A stretch of 64,000 nt of DNA, from positions 123,148,880-123,212,879 of the forward strand of contig CM051456.1 of assembly GCA_028274465.1 (NCBI GenBank). Reading direction: 5' to 3'. This stretch comes from Plantago ovata (lineage: Eukaryota > Streptophyta > Magnoliopsida > Lamiales > Plantaginaceae). Below the pieces are notes generated by a model, which had not been told where the DNA came from, searched no databases, and saw only the letters and a program-made list of their open reading frames with translations. Each line of letters begins with the position of its first letter. Positions within the stretch are counted from its first letter, which is position 1. The position numbers were made by a program, and so were the translations under genes. Below, piece by piece: positions 1-11,445 of the stretch.

Positions 1-1625
1 TACAAGCTTTGTATTTTCAATAACAGTAGCATACTCAGACCGTAAAATGTGATGCATCTACGATAAATACGGGTGCATCAAATGCTCGAAAATCTGAAGT
101 ACAACACTCATCTTGCCCGTAGACGCATCTCCATCCCCCATTGCAACTCTCTAGATATGACTACATACTACCCAAGCTTCAGAATTCTTACCAGAGCTCC
201 CTTTGCAGAACGACCAAGAACAAGGCTTTAAAATATAGATTACAATTATCAAACTCATTCTATCCAAAACAGTTTGATTAGGGTTTCTGTAAGAGAATTA
301 GAATTAGTAAAGGCACAGAGGCGGGATAGATGATCAAGAAGAGAAGAGAATAGAAGAGAAATTTGATTTGGGAGTTGATGTTGTCGATCTGGTAGAGGAG
401 GAGTCGACTTTTGATGCTGTCGACCTCGGGTTGAGGTCTGAGGTTTATTAGTTTTGTGAGATGTCTGTGGTCAATTGTCTGAAGGAAGAAGATATTAGGT
501 TAAGTTACAAATAGGTTAAGTTACAATTTTGCCCCTAACAGAAAATTTAACACCATCCAGCCTTTGTGTAAATTAAAAATATTTCTGAAAGGTTTCCGTG
601 CAATTTGAAATAAAATAAAGGTTCAAGTGCATTATGAAAAACATGAGAAATATTTTAGTGCAAAATAATTTTTTTTTCTAAATATATTATCGTTCGTAGA
701 AATGATTGTACTTTCTACATCCCATCCATACAATTTGGTCTAAATTTTCAAAAAAGAGATCGTAAATTGCCTACTTCTTTATTTATTTTTTTAGTACTCA
801 TTTTGTTTCTATGTGATTTTAACAGATTATATAGATCAGACCAAAATAATTTGCTTTCAAACAACTGAATATTTCATGGGGTTCTACTCCATGGCGATCA
901 TGTAAAAGTGTTCGTTCGTTGGCTCAAATAACAATTATCTTAGATTCTCCATAAATGGGCCTGGGTCAGGTTCGGATCCCACGTACTATAAGGGTATAGG
1001 TAAAAGGATAGTAGGATCTAGACCCATTGAGAACACTTATTATCTGTAGAACCGTACATTGAGATAGTAGAATTCATGATTTGTTTATGACCGCACTAGT
1101 AGGATTATATATTCACTTTGGCCATGTTTATAGATTCAAAATTATAAGGGATTTTTAAGGTGCACCCTACTAGATAGTCACTTTTTGCATAAGGGACCAT
1201 CTTATTTTTAATTGTCACTCTTTTTAATTACATGGAAAAATTTCAAATTAGTGGTAATCCTAATAGTTTATATTAAATTAGTGATACATAAAAAATTCCT
1301 ACAAATTAGTGTTTATATATATTTAGACTAATTTAATCTTTTTTAAATAATCGAACTATTACAACTTCATAGTTAGCATTACAAAGCTAGTAATAAACAA
1401 TAAATAATCTCGCACTTGGCGAGAATTTAACCTATGACCTCTAGTGTCATGACACCTCAGTCTAACCAATTGATTAGACTAATTTAATCTTACCTATTAG
1501 AGAATGTAAAACTAAATTCCAAATTTTAAGTGAATTAGTTACCTGGATATTTTCTATATGCATTTGAATATTAGATTTGTCTTTTCCTTTCTTATTATCC
1601 ATTTTTATTGAACTATAATATCTAT
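1..1625. other. AT-rich intergenic stretch, no confident gene
   Basis: No coding region is supported here. On the minus strand, about 480 down to 1, there is a CT-rich leader-like tract and a possible splice donor near 195, so the 5' end of an unrecognised minus-strand gene or a relic is possible. The candidate reading frame contains a stop and matches no family I know. Around 960-1030 there is a short tract (GGATCTAGACCCATTGA) that recurs at about 25150-25172, which marks a dispersed repeat. Confidence 0.4.
1405..1490 (-). repeat. tRNA-related SINE-like fragment or tRNA relic
   Basis: Read on the minus strand this tract resembles a pol III internal promoter: a GGTTAGACTGAGG stretch like an A box, then GAGGTCATAGGTTAAATTC like a degenerate B box about 30 bases later. 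It does not fold convincingly into a full tRNA and has no clear acceptor stem, so it is called a tRNA-derived repeat relic. Confidence 0.35.
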
Positions 1626-1874
1626 TACTACCTCCATTTCATTAATAACTTCCTAAATTAACTATTCATCGCGACCTTTGATCACGTATAACTCCTAAAT
1701 TACATTAGAGAAAAATATAATAAAATTATATTATGAAATTAAATGAAATATATTTTCATAATCAACTTTTAATTTATATTGATACAGTTTAATTTAAAAG
1801 TTATACGTGATCAAAGGTTGCGATGAACAGTCCCCTTAGAAAGTAACTAAAAAATGGAGGAAATGGAGGAAGTA
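1626..1874. mobile_element. Stowaway-like MITE with long terminal inverted repeats
   Basis: The left end begins TACTACCTCCATTTC and the right end, reversed, begins TACTTCCTCCATTTCC. The arms stay alignable inward to a shared core ACCTTTGATCACGTATAAC (left about 1675-1692, right about 1800-1818), giving inverted repeats of about 75 bases. Terminal TA dinucleotides and the CTCC start fit Tc1/Mariner-derived Stowaway elements. The interior is AT-rich and non-coding. Confidence 0.7.
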
Positions 1875-2192
1875 TTATGTAGTGTCAAGTATCTAATCAT
1901 TTTCCGATCAATAATCATTATTAGACTTTTCTCCAAAATCCTTCTCGGCTTGCTCCAAGCATCTTCATCTAAATTCCACCATCCTCAAAACTCATCAACT
2001 CCAAGCATCCGATTAGCTTTTCTCCCTATTATTAGCATTGAACAAGCCCAAATCAAATTGTATTTCAATTAAGCATCTACGTTTTCCAGATTTGACGTTA
2101 CATGGAATTCCTAAATCCAAGCTCAATCAAGCATCAATCAAAAAAGCAGGTATCTGTATTAACTTAAGCTTGAACGGATTCATCGTAATCGC
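1875..2192. other. Short intergenic stretch between MITE and LTR
   Basis: The small open frames here (72 and 81 codons, overlapping, low complexity) show no domain or codon pattern of a real gene. Nothing else is recognised. Confidence 0.4.
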
Positions 2193-2197
2193 CACGG

Positions 2198-3396
2198 TGA
2201 TGGACTGGAATTGTCGGGTTCCAACTAATCAAATAAATTTGTATTTAGCCCAAGGCAATTCACAACTACAACGAAAACCGTAGTGTAGCAGTAGAATAAC
2301 CTCGAGTGTCGATCTCTAAGGACTATAACTAGCTTTATCTAATCTAACTTAAGAATATAAAACAACAAACGACTTAGCAAAGGTTTTTCTTAGCAGATAA
2401 TGGAGATTGGTGATAGTATGGTCATTCAAAGCATAGCAGGTTAATAATCATGCATAAATTCCTCGGTCTTGCATGGAGATCTTTGATCAATGAATTGTCC
2501 AATTGCGTTCCGTAATTATTCAACACTACGAAGATAGAGGTTTTAGATAGATCAAATAAATAAAGCAATAACTCAATGTATAATGCGCGATATAGCCATT
2601 AGCATAATTATTAACCCTTCGCTAAGAAATCACATACTATCACCAACGAGAAGTTTAGCTACTCATAGATGTCATGCAATCAACAGAAATCATACCACGA
2701 ATGAATGAAAACATGATGAAAGATATATAAATATAAATAGAAAAACTGTAAGATACAATGTTACCGAATGTTGTCAATCTCCGAAGAATCGCGATCTTAC
2801 AAGCTCCAAAACGCTAAGAAAAAGTATCTCCTAAGCTAAGAACCCCCAGAACAGGCTCTGGAGAATTCCTACCTAAAACTATTGAGAAAGGTGAGAGAAA
2901 AGGTCTGGAAAAGTATGAAAAACGGAGAAAATTGAGCAACTATATATAGGCATTCGGCAAGTGTGGGGCGAAGGGCCCCACACACCGGGCGATTCGCCTG
3001 GTGTGGGGCGATTCGCCCCACGTCCCGGGCGACTCGTCCGGGAGTGTTTTTCGGCCCTTTACGCGTTTTCGACGCGTTTTTGGATTTCTTCCCCTTTTCG
3101 GACTCGGTTTTTGCCTTCTAGTGACCTTTTAGCCTTCAGACTCGACACCTAGACTTCAAATCCTATCCGGAATCTTTCAGATACTCCAATTAGGCCTTCG
3201 GAACACCAATTCTTTGTCTACTTCAATATAATTGCCCGGAAAACCTCGTTTTTCAACCAAAACCTGTAAAATATAAACTAAAGGGAAACGTGACACTATT
3301 CTAATAAAATGCACTAAGATATAGCTAAATTAACATAGAAGATAGCTAAAATAGGTGAAAAAGACTCAAATGAAAGTGTAAAATACACATTTATCA
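2198..3396 (-). mobile_element. Solo LTR (1,199 bp), Ty3/Gypsy type inferred
   Basis: The element starts TGAT and ends ATCA, so it has the canonical TG...CA ends, and it is flanked on both sides by the perfect 5-bp duplication CACGG (2193-2197 and 3397-3401). No gag, pol, primer-binding site or second LTR is present, so it is read as a solo LTR left by recombination. A TATATATAGG box lies near 2940 and a GC-rich block of short inverted repeats at about 2960-3045 (units like GTGTGGGGCGA and CGGGCGA). The minus-strand sense is inferred from similarity of the 3398-3300 end to 5' LTR ends seen in plant genomes. Assignment to Ty3/Gypsy is inference. Confidence 0.75.
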
Positions 3397-3515
3397 CACG
3401 GGGTTTTAGTTAAAGTCAACGCATGCATCCCATGTATGAATACTGATTTTAGGCAGGCAACATCTCCTACCCACGCGTCCGCGGTGCCTTTTCACACGTT
3501 TGCAAGCGATGATAC

Positions 3516-3880
3516 GACATCGACGCCATAACCCGCAAGCACATCACCATAGCCTTGTGCTATGCCATCCACCCATAGCGTCTCTCTCACCGCTTCATGC
3601 ACCTCCAGTCGCTCAAGCTCAAAGGTAAGGCACGCTCCGCCATGTTTAACCTGGTCCCTGAGGATTGGGGCGGTTTTGTGGCGCCATGGGTGGATGAGGT
3701 TGTGAGGTCGTTGGGAAGATGAAAGCGCTTCACTTTAGGAGGATGATTGTTTTGGATCAGGATCTTGAGAAGCTTGCGAGATCTCCATGTGCATGGGAAG
3801 GTGTTCGAGGTGCTGAAGTTGGATACTGTGTTCTGGGTTTTCTCCCGATAGGTTGTTGCATGTTGGGAGGCTTTAAATTG
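3516..3880 (+). pseudogene. COI1-like F-box/LRR gene fragment, decayed
   Basis: Translating the plus strand gives blocks typical of the N-terminal LRR region of the jasmonate receptor F-box protein COI1: ITRKHITIALCY, then LKLKGKARSAMFNLVPEDWG, then ALHFRRMIV, then GKVFEVLKLD, then SGFSPDRLLHVGRL. The blocks lie in order but in different frames. Stops interrupt the first block (TAG after about 20 codons, TGA after SLGR) and at least two frameshifts separate the rest. Only about 120 codons of a roughly 600-residue family remain; the F-box start and the later LRRs are missing. The solo LTR ends 115 bp upstream. The fragment ends in a GCAG-GTAGT sequence that could be an old splice donor, which would favour a DNA-level copy over a retrocopy. 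Confidence 0.75.
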
Positions 3881-3889
3881 CAGGTAGTA

Positions 3890-5938
3890 TAGTTTGATTG
3901 AATTGAATCTAATACTTGTGTTTGTTGACTTGTACACATTGAGATGGTAGCTACAATTTCTCTTGATTTTTGGTTGTAGTTGAATGGCGAAATTGTTTTC
4001 TTTCTTTTTTATTTGGAACTTTTTATTTCTTGTGATACTTGATATTTTAGTCTAAGTTTGACCGACTAAAATAAACGTAATAAGTTGTAGAAAATATAGG
4101 AAATTTAGTTAATTAAATTAAACTAAAATTAGCAGAATCACCAAATTAAAAGAAAGTTTTCACCAATTTGTAGGAAAGATTTTAGGTCACACCAATTTCA
4201 ATTTGATATAAACTCTCAAAATTATAACTAATTTGTAATTTTCTTTAATTACATCTGAGTCCATTTTTATCTAGATGAGTTGACCAAATAATGTGGCCTT
4301 AATCTCTCTCCTCTCCCCAAACATGACCTTAACTTTCTTTTTATTTTTATTTTTTTTATTTTTTTTATCTTTTCTTTTTTTCCTTTTTCCCCTTTTTCAT
4401 TTTTTTATTTCTCTCCTTATTCTTCCAATTTTCCAGTACCGGAACGAAGTTGAGTTTCATCTCCGGTCAGGGAGCTTAAATGCTCCCAAATCGGAGCAGA
4501 TATGCTCCGATCTGGAACGGAATGGCTCCCTGAACGGAGTTGAGTTCCTCCAATTTTTTTTACAAAATTCTTCTTTGGTCAACTGTATACATGTTTGACC
4601 CGTATAATACACCTAAATTATATAGGTAATAATTTTTTAAAAAAAAGCTTTAATGATATTTTAAAAACGAATTTTATCCGTATACTTTAAGAATAATATG
4701 CGGTCAAACATAAATACAAATACCATTGATAAAAAATGAACTTTGTTAAAAAAAAACGAAAGAAGTGGTTGATACTATTTGATAAGATAAAAGATAGTAA
4801 GTTACAATCAAAAATCAAATAGATTTAAAACTCCCCATTTCTATCTGATTATCAGTCGACCAATCTTGTAATAAGTCACGTCAATGTTTGCTTCATTAGG
4901 CCATCCTAATCTAAATTATTCCACGTGATCCATTTCATCAATATTTAAAAACGAAAGTTATCGATTGAAGATAACTAGATATGGATATTAGACAACTCCA
5001 CAATAATACTAATACTACGAAGTAGTATCTTATTAAGGCCCTAATAATGGTGAATTATGCTGTGAATTACGGCAAAGTCAAACCTAATATCGGAATTGAC
5101 CATGCGTAGAAAACATAACATAACAAAGCCCAAACCTAAACCCACACGCATAACACAAACTCACAACATACACCAATTAGACCATAGAAACAAAAAGATG
5201 CTCTTTAAAAAGATAAAATTATTTATAGCTATAAACTTATAATAAATGCAATGTGCGCCTGATAGAGCAGCATTACTTGTGCTCATATCCGATTAGATGA
5301 TAAGATAACATGAAATAATGAACACCATCCAATATGAATTCAAGGTCCTACCACAATACTAGTACTAGTACAGTGAATGTGACTTAGACCTAATCTCATC
5401 CACATTCTTAGAAAAGCCAAAAAAAAATCTGATTAGAGTAGCGAGACCACACCTAATCTCATCTCCTTGTTCTCCCATTCATTTGAAAAGGAAATGCCAC
5501 TTGATTTTTATTTTATTTTTCCATGTGTTGTGCATATTATTGTGGATGCCACTAGACAAACAAAACCAACAAATTTAAGTGTCATCAAATATTTATTGCC
5601 GTTTCTTTATTGTCAACCACATGAGAATAAGAAACAAACAAAACAAGATAAAACAGACGAGGAAGAACGGATCTTAAATATTAGTAGTACACCACAATAG
5701 CAAGAAAATTCTCCGGTCTGTACAATGCAAAAGAAAAAAAAAAAAAAAAAGATAAATATCTAGATGATAATAAAACTAAGTAAACTCAACCAACCCTACG
5801 AATCAAAGTCTTGTAGTAGTAGTATTTCCATAATCAAATTTTGCTAATATACCTTGGATTTTTTCTCTTTTTTTGTTTGTTTGTTTGTCTGTTCCAGAGT
5901 TTTATTCTCTTACTTGTGTTCTTCCGGAAGAAACTTAC
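3890..5938. other. Intergenic, AT-rich; downstream of MYB gene
   Basis: No gene is recognised. Contents include the T-rich and GGAGCT hairpin tract (listed separately), an A-run near 5729-5749 and simple AT-rich sequence. The last 200 bases probably include the 3' UTR of the minus-strand MYB gene. Confidence 0.4.
4330..4640. repeat. T/C-rich tract plus GGAGC hairpin cluster (copy 1)
   Basis: A long pyrimidine tract (about 4335-4430) is followed by nested short palindromes at 4441-4553: GGAGCTTAAATGCTCC, CGGAGCAGATATGCTCCG and an outer pair GGAACG...GAGTTCC. A T-run and A-run follow. The same order of parts recurs at 55740-56000, so this is probably a dispersed non-autonomous element. Its ends are not defined. 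Confidence 0.5.
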
Positions 5939-7530
5939 TTAAAATGCTGCCTCCATTTGTGAAGCTGGCATGATTTTGACAGCTGACTCCTTAGTTGCCG
6001 AATGCCCTTGGCCAGATGACAAAGAAAGCATCAGAGATATCGAGGGTTGTTCAATTGGGGCTTCAGGGTTTAAGTTTAAATCCATCGCCATTCTTGAGGT
6101 CATAGGCACGGGAAGAGCAGTCATAGGTCTGACGAGCATCTTGTCGTTCTGGGCTACAGATGAAGTCTCCATTGGAATCGGATTGCCACCTTGCATTGAG
6201 AGCAAGACTGGGAAAGGCACAACAGAAAAGCCATTGATGTTGGGAGTGACAACAGGAAGAGGCAGAGTAGTTGGCTGTGGTGTGATGTTCTCCTGAAGCT
6301 TTCTAATCTTTTCGACTGGCATTCCAGGAACCTATTGAAAAACAGACAATAAGAATTACTCGTACTATCATAAACTCATACTGTATTTGCAATCAGGTTA
6401 TCTACCCCCATTTCTGTATAAGAACTCAGAAATCTTTATGTTGACAGTGGATTTAATAGTCAAGTACTATACAAAGAGGCATATCACATATGCTTGCTTT
6501 ACACATAACACAGCACTACAACTAAAGCTAAGTCTCTCAACTTTTGGCCTAAAGAGGGAACTTATGTCTCTCTAAAAGTTAAAAAAGCCAGTCTCATTCA
6601 TACCTTTTCTAAGAAAACTCAAACTATGAATATAACAAGAGCAAACTTGTTTTTACTTCAACAATCACACACGGACTAAAACGCGTTAAATGCTAATCTA
6701 CAAGTAATAAGAAACAACAACAAAAACAGTAGAAATAATTAACAAATGAATGGAACAGCAGAGAAACTATGTATATACCGTATCAGTAGTGATGTCAAAG
6801 AGGCTGGAACGGCGGCGACGGCGATTGGTGTTAGTGCGGCGGAGGAAGTACTTCTGAGCATGGCTTGCCACCTGTGTAGGAGTGCGAGTTTTGACATAAT
6901 TCTTCGAGATTCCTCTCCAATCTCCTTTCCCAACCTTGCTTAATCCTAGCAGGAACAGCTTGTGCTCTTCTTCTGTCCATGGAACTCCTACAAATCCATT
7001 CCAAAACAATCAATTATAAATTACTCAATCAATCAATTTCAATCCTAAAAGCTAAAACGCCTGTTTAACTTTTCCTAATCAGTTTTCATCTCAATCACGA
7101 TCTTCATTTCCAAAACTAAATCTCATAAAATCAACGGAGGTTCAGCGATTAACTGATTACAGCAAGCAACAGAAACATTGACTGTATCGAACATAAACGA
7201 AATAGATCGATGCTCAATAAATTGATTAGAGATCTGACCTCGCTTGCGCTCGCGGCTACCGTTGGAGGACTGCTGAGGAACAGCGTCGTCGGCGGAGGCG
7301 TAACCGGCGGCGACACCTTCATCCGCCTTAAGCAAGTCGTTGACACCGATGTTGTTGGTAGCTGCTGCAGCTTCACTGTTGTTGTTGTTAACTGGAGCGT
7401 ATTCTGAGAGATTGTTCATACTGACGCTCTTCCTCATAGGATCGACTCTCAGCCTAACGCCGAACAACATGATCTCCTCTCCGGCGCCACCGGTGACGGC
7501 GGCGGACGGTGAATCGCTGCTCTGAGACAT
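5939..7530 (-). CDS. SHAQKYF-type 1R-MYB transcription factor
   Basis: Three exons join in frame to 297 aa: 7530-7239, 6987-6779 and 6331-5939. Splice sites are GT-AG (phases 1 and 0). The N-terminus (residues about 20-45) carries [19 protein letters not shown], a conserved block in plant single-repeat MYB proteins that includes the LFGV repression-type motif. Exon 2 encodes the single MYB repeat, from [14 protein letters not shown] through [20 protein letters not shown], the hallmark motif of I-box/TATCCA-box binding MYBS and KUA1 relatives, followed by a basic RRRRR patch that may serve nuclear import. Exon 3 has a DLNLNPE segment like an EAR repression motif. There is no N-terminal CCHC zinc knuckle, so it belongs with the knuckle-less subgroup (similar to Arabidopsis At1g19000/At1g74840, from memory). 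Expected role: nuclear DNA-binding, probably a repressor in sugar, ABA or light responses; the specific role is inference. Confidence 0.92.
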
Positions 7531-7683
7531 GGTAATCGCTCAGCTTCTTCAGCAAATTGTGTGGATTTTGATTTGATTGTTGTTGGTGTTTTCCAAGTAA
7601 ATGGAATTGGAATTGAATGAATGAGAATTGGTTTTAAAGGTGAAGAAGAGAGTAAGGAGGAGAGAGAGAAAGATAGATAGATC

Positions 7684-7697
7684 TTTTTTTATATACC
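7684..7697 (-). promoter_or_regulatory. Probable TATA box of the MYB gene
   Basis: On the minus strand the sequence reads CGGTATATAAAAAAAG, about 155 bases upstream of the MYB start codon. A CT-rich leader tract follows, as expected for a plant 5' UTR. No other promoter element is claimed. Confidence 0.45.
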
Positions 7698-8078
7698 GTG
7701 AAAAAGTCTCATGGACCGAAATGTGAGGGCCGTACAATGCCATGCTGGATATTAAGGGCGTGTTTGGCAAAGAAGATTTCCGAATACGAATACATGGCAA
7801 TTGTTTTCCTTCTATTTCTCGTTGATTTTATGAAGACTCAGCTGGATTTTGGATTTTAGCGCTCTAGTATTTATTGAATTATGCCGAAGATAATTCTGAT
7901 CATTTTCGATATACTTTTGAAGATAGGGATTTTATGCCGTGTATTTATTATACCCATATGTTGAAGATAGTGTCCGTTATCCAAACAATCCCTAATTGGT
8001 TCTTAATGTTTTCAATTTTCACCACTATCCACTATCCATATATAGTATACATTGTTATCCTTGTAACTTGGGACTTTA

Positions 8079-8723
8079 TATTCTCAGGTCGGCTCCGTAC
8101 CGACCTAAACTCAGGTATTCATTCAATAGTTGTCATGTGGCGCTTAATTTAATCTCATCCGTTCATTTCGGTTAAAGTCATTTTTTGTACGATGGATTAT
8201 AATTAATTTTCTTTAACATTAAAAATCACCACAAAAATACAAATTAACTATAATGCCCTTAATTTCAATTTATATGATTACATATACACGTAAACCTTAT
8301 TAATTAATCTTAATCACAAACCAAAGTTAATTGATCACAATTAATTTATCCATTTTAATGATACATAAACTATCGAACACTTCTAAATAATATACTTCGT
8401 AGCTAAAAAAATAAGCCTCTGTTATTGTCCTCTACAAATGTTGATAGCTAGTGCAATTAAATTATGGAAAACGAATATCCATTGAATTGTTGTTGAAATT
8501 AATTTGATATATATTGATTAATTTTAATTTTTGTTAAAGTAATTTTTTATATTTAATTTAATACTTATAAAATAGTACGAATTTATTTAAATTATTTAAA
8601 TGAATTTTTTGAAAGTAGGGGTATAACTGCACATTTATATATTTTTTATCAAAATTTAATAATTAGAATGAAATATATAATAAAGACCTACGTTTAGGTC
8701 GGTACGAAGCCGACCTGAGAATA
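8079..8723. mobile_element. Short element with 32-bp terminal inverted repeats
   Basis: The left end (8079-8110) and right end (8692-8723) are reverse complements with one mismatch. Each arm itself contains a hairpin, AGGTCGG ... CCGACCT. The 580-base interior is AT-rich, with no gene. I could not see a convincing target duplication, so the superfamily is unknown. A single related end lies at 44585-44623. Confidence 0.6.
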
Positions 8724-9150
8724 GAAAGCCCCGTTACGTGAACTGAACTTTACCAAAGGATCGGCTTTGTACGGCTCGTTCGATAAGGTATTCGAGTCGA
8801 ACTCGAGCTTAACTTGAAGTTCGTTCCACTAATGAGCAGATCATAGCTCGACTCGTGAGTACATTATTAAGCTTGACTCGTCTGTTAATGAGCTCAAGCT
8901 TGAAATTAAGTTTGCTTCATTAATGGGTTCGAGCCGAGCTTAACAATGCTCGGCACGACTTGTTGAACATAACTAAATTTACTTTTATTGCATTGGTCGT
9001 GATCATATGAAACAAACATGATCACACAAGGTGCAACTAAACAGTGGTGATTGTGAGTGTTCAATGTTGTGTGAGAAGAGTAAAATGTTAGAGTTGTCCA
9101 CATGTTTTCCTTTAAAAACATTGAATGTAGTAAAAAACATGTCGTGATCA
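8724..9150. other. Intergenic with GAGCTCGAGC-type degenerate repeats
   Basis: About 8760-8960 contains many variants of CGAGCTTAA, CTCGACTCG and GAGCCGAGC, a degenerate repeat commonly seen in plant intergenic DNA. The 81-codon minus-strand frame here is not supported as a gene. Confidence 0.35.
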
Positions 9151-9159
9151 TATGTACGT

Positions 9160-10144
9160 AAACTGGGACTGTATTTGGGGGCTTAGCCCCCCAATAAAGT
9201 CAAAATTTTCTTGTGGCGAGCTTGTAAAAATTCTCTTCCTGTTTTATCTAGACTTGAGCAGCGTGGGCTTAATGTTGTTAATATCTGTCCGGTTTGTAGT
9301 AATGCGGAGGAATCTATTGTTCATGTGCTTCGTGACTGTGCTTACGCAAGATTATTTTGGGCTATTTCTTTTATTCCATCTTTTGTTATTATGACTAACC
9401 ATACTGAGGTGACAGATTGGTTCCAATGGATGCGGAGTAAACTTACTCAGGACCAAATGGAATTTGTGGTGGTTGCGTGTTGGAGTGTGTGGAATAATAG
9501 AAATAAGGTGGTCCATGAACATTCAGGCTACGATCCAGAAGATTCAGTCAAGTTTGTGCAGCAGTATATTGAACGCTTTCAGGAGGCCAGACTTCTGTTT
9601 GCTATGTCCAACCTCCGAATATTGGTGCAGATCATTGGATGCCGCATGCTTCTGTTTCTGGCATCAAAATCAACTTTGATGCATCTGTTACTACTACACG
9701 GCCAGGGGCAGGTATATAGGAGTTGTTGCAAGGGATCATTTCTGGTCATGTTATTCGTTGGCAACGGGTGTCAAGACCTTACATTTCCGATCCAGAAGTA
9801 GCTGAGGCCTTGGCCGCGTACCAGGCAGTGTGTTTGGCTCAGAAGATGCAACTGAGGGAAGTAGTTTTTGAAGGAGATTGTTTACGCATTATCCAAGATA
9901 TTCAAAGTTCATCCTTTTGTTTGTCTTCTGCCAGGGCGATAGTTGAAGATATTAAGTCTTTAGTTTCGGTTTTTCAGACTTTTTCTTTTTGTTTTGTCAG
10001 ACGTAGTTGCAATAAGCTAGCTCATCTTTTAGCTAGGGATGTTTTTTAAGACAGTTATGGGTTTTCGTCTTTACACTTTGACAGTCCGACTGTAACTTGA
10101 TTTCTACCGTTTGCAATATACGTATTGTCCTTCTCAAAAAAAAA
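9160..10144 (+). mobile_element. 5'-truncated LINE: zf-RVT and RNase H-like remnant
   Basis: The plus strand encodes the 3' part of a plant L1-type non-LTR retrotransposon. First comes a reverse-transcriptase zinc-binding domain (about 9170-9520): LWRACKNSLPVLSRLEQRG, ICPVC, HVLRDCAYARLFW and SVWNNRNKVVHE. Then, after a frameshift near 9600-9720, an RNase H-like segment (about 9720-10049): PEVAEALAAYQAVCLAQKM, VVFEGDCLRIIQDIQ and CNKLAHLLARDVF. The element ends in an A-run at 10136-10144. The endonuclease and RT core are absent, and a frameshift also occurs near 9205, so it is a dead 5'-truncated copy. No target duplication was found. A domesticated RNase H gene is unlikely because of the frameshifts. 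Confidence 0.8.
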
Positions 10145-10612
10145 GTTAGTTTTTTCTTTTATGAATAAATATGTTGCGTAAATTAGATCTGAGAAAATGT
10201 ATCCCGCGATGATATAGATAGTATGTTGATATACTTGATAGGATATGGATCCATTATAAAGGATAAAGAAAGATACATAGAATAGTGACGAAACTAATTG
10301 GTACGTACTGGACAATACATAACTAATTACAATAAAGTTTTGATGAATAATAATGTAATGGATATCCTAATGTGATGCGTACATAATTGACGAAATACAC
10401 TAGAGGAGAAACGAACTAAAATCAAGTCTAAAAATTGACGTCTCAATAGAAAGAAAGTAAATTATAGATTAGATGTATTGCCTTACTATAAATGAGAAAA
10501 GATATTTGGCCTTGATTCCCACAATAATTGGTGTTGTTTACACAAATTATTGTTGCCTTCCTACAAATTACCTGTCCCGTTTCCCCTACACTATTATCAA
10601 TAATTAATTTTA
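10145..10612. other. AT-rich intergenic stretch
   Basis: Several short minus-strand frames exist but have no recognisable domain or consistent codon use. No repeat or gene is called. Confidence 0.35.
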
Positions 10613-10840
10613 TTTTTTTAAATGACAAACCTAACTATTCTTATTCTACACTATTACTTCTTTACCATCTTATAACTCAAAATACGTTTATATCACCTTA
10701 AAATTTCAATTATACCTATATCACTCTATGCCTCCGTCGGAGTTCGAACCCTGGCCTCCCCCCACCGTTGTAATTTTTATGATGTTACACACTTACACTA
10801 CGTTTTGACCTCAACACAATCAAACCGTAAAATTATATAC
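10613..10840 (-). mobile_element. SINE (minus), tRNA-related, A-tailed
   Basis: Read on the minus strand, the B-box-like sequence GGTTCGAACTCC lies at about 10740-10751, followed downstream by TAATAGTGTAGAATAAG and a terminal TTTAAAAAAA at about 10620-10613. The 3' end is closely related to the plus-strand SINE at 18484-18654 (shared GTAATAGTGTAG..., then a TTTGNC-NTTTAAAAAA end). The 5' boundary is uncertain. Confidence 0.55.
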
Positions 10841-11445
10841 TATCCGCCCCCACAATAATGTTAATTTAACTTTTATTCATGTATTTTGATAAATTTAGTA
10901 GACTGTGAAAAGTTAGTATAATTACAGTAAGTTTTATGGTAAATAAAATAATATAATAAGTTTTAATGTTTGTGTATGTGATCCGGTGTCTCTCCCCAAC
11001 TATTAATTCTCCAACAATGACACTTAGACCATAAATATCAGCCACCACCCACCATCCACCCCACTATCCAATTTCAAATAAAAAATTAATTTCTCTCTCA
11101 TACATATACCCCATCCTTCAACCAACCCACCACAACACCAAAAACCACATTTATCCATGACCACCCACCATCCAATCAATTCAATTTATTTGTTTTTTTT
11201 ATTTTCTTATTATCATTTAATAATTATAATATAATAATTGTATATTATTATAAAATTACTGTATTAATCTAGAAAAGTTCTTTAATTTTCCGAAATAACA
11301 AATTAAGCATTATTATATTAATAAAGTACAACCATTACTAAATTACTAAAGGAAAAAAATTAATATTACAATATTTTTATAAATTGATTACCACGAAAAA
11401 CATGAAATATGCAGAATTATGAAAAAACGAAATAAAAATACATAT

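Noticed and set aside
1..200. Minus-strand reading frame with a GDGDASTGKM segment
   Set aside because: Contains a stop, reaches the window edge and matches no family I can name; too little to call a gene.
6746..7525. Plus-strand frames over the MYB gene
   Set aside because: They are antisense to exons of the MYB gene and have no domain.
9211..10049. Functional RNase H host gene
   Set aside because: Frameshifts and the linked zf-RVT domain with a terminal A-run show a LINE remnant.
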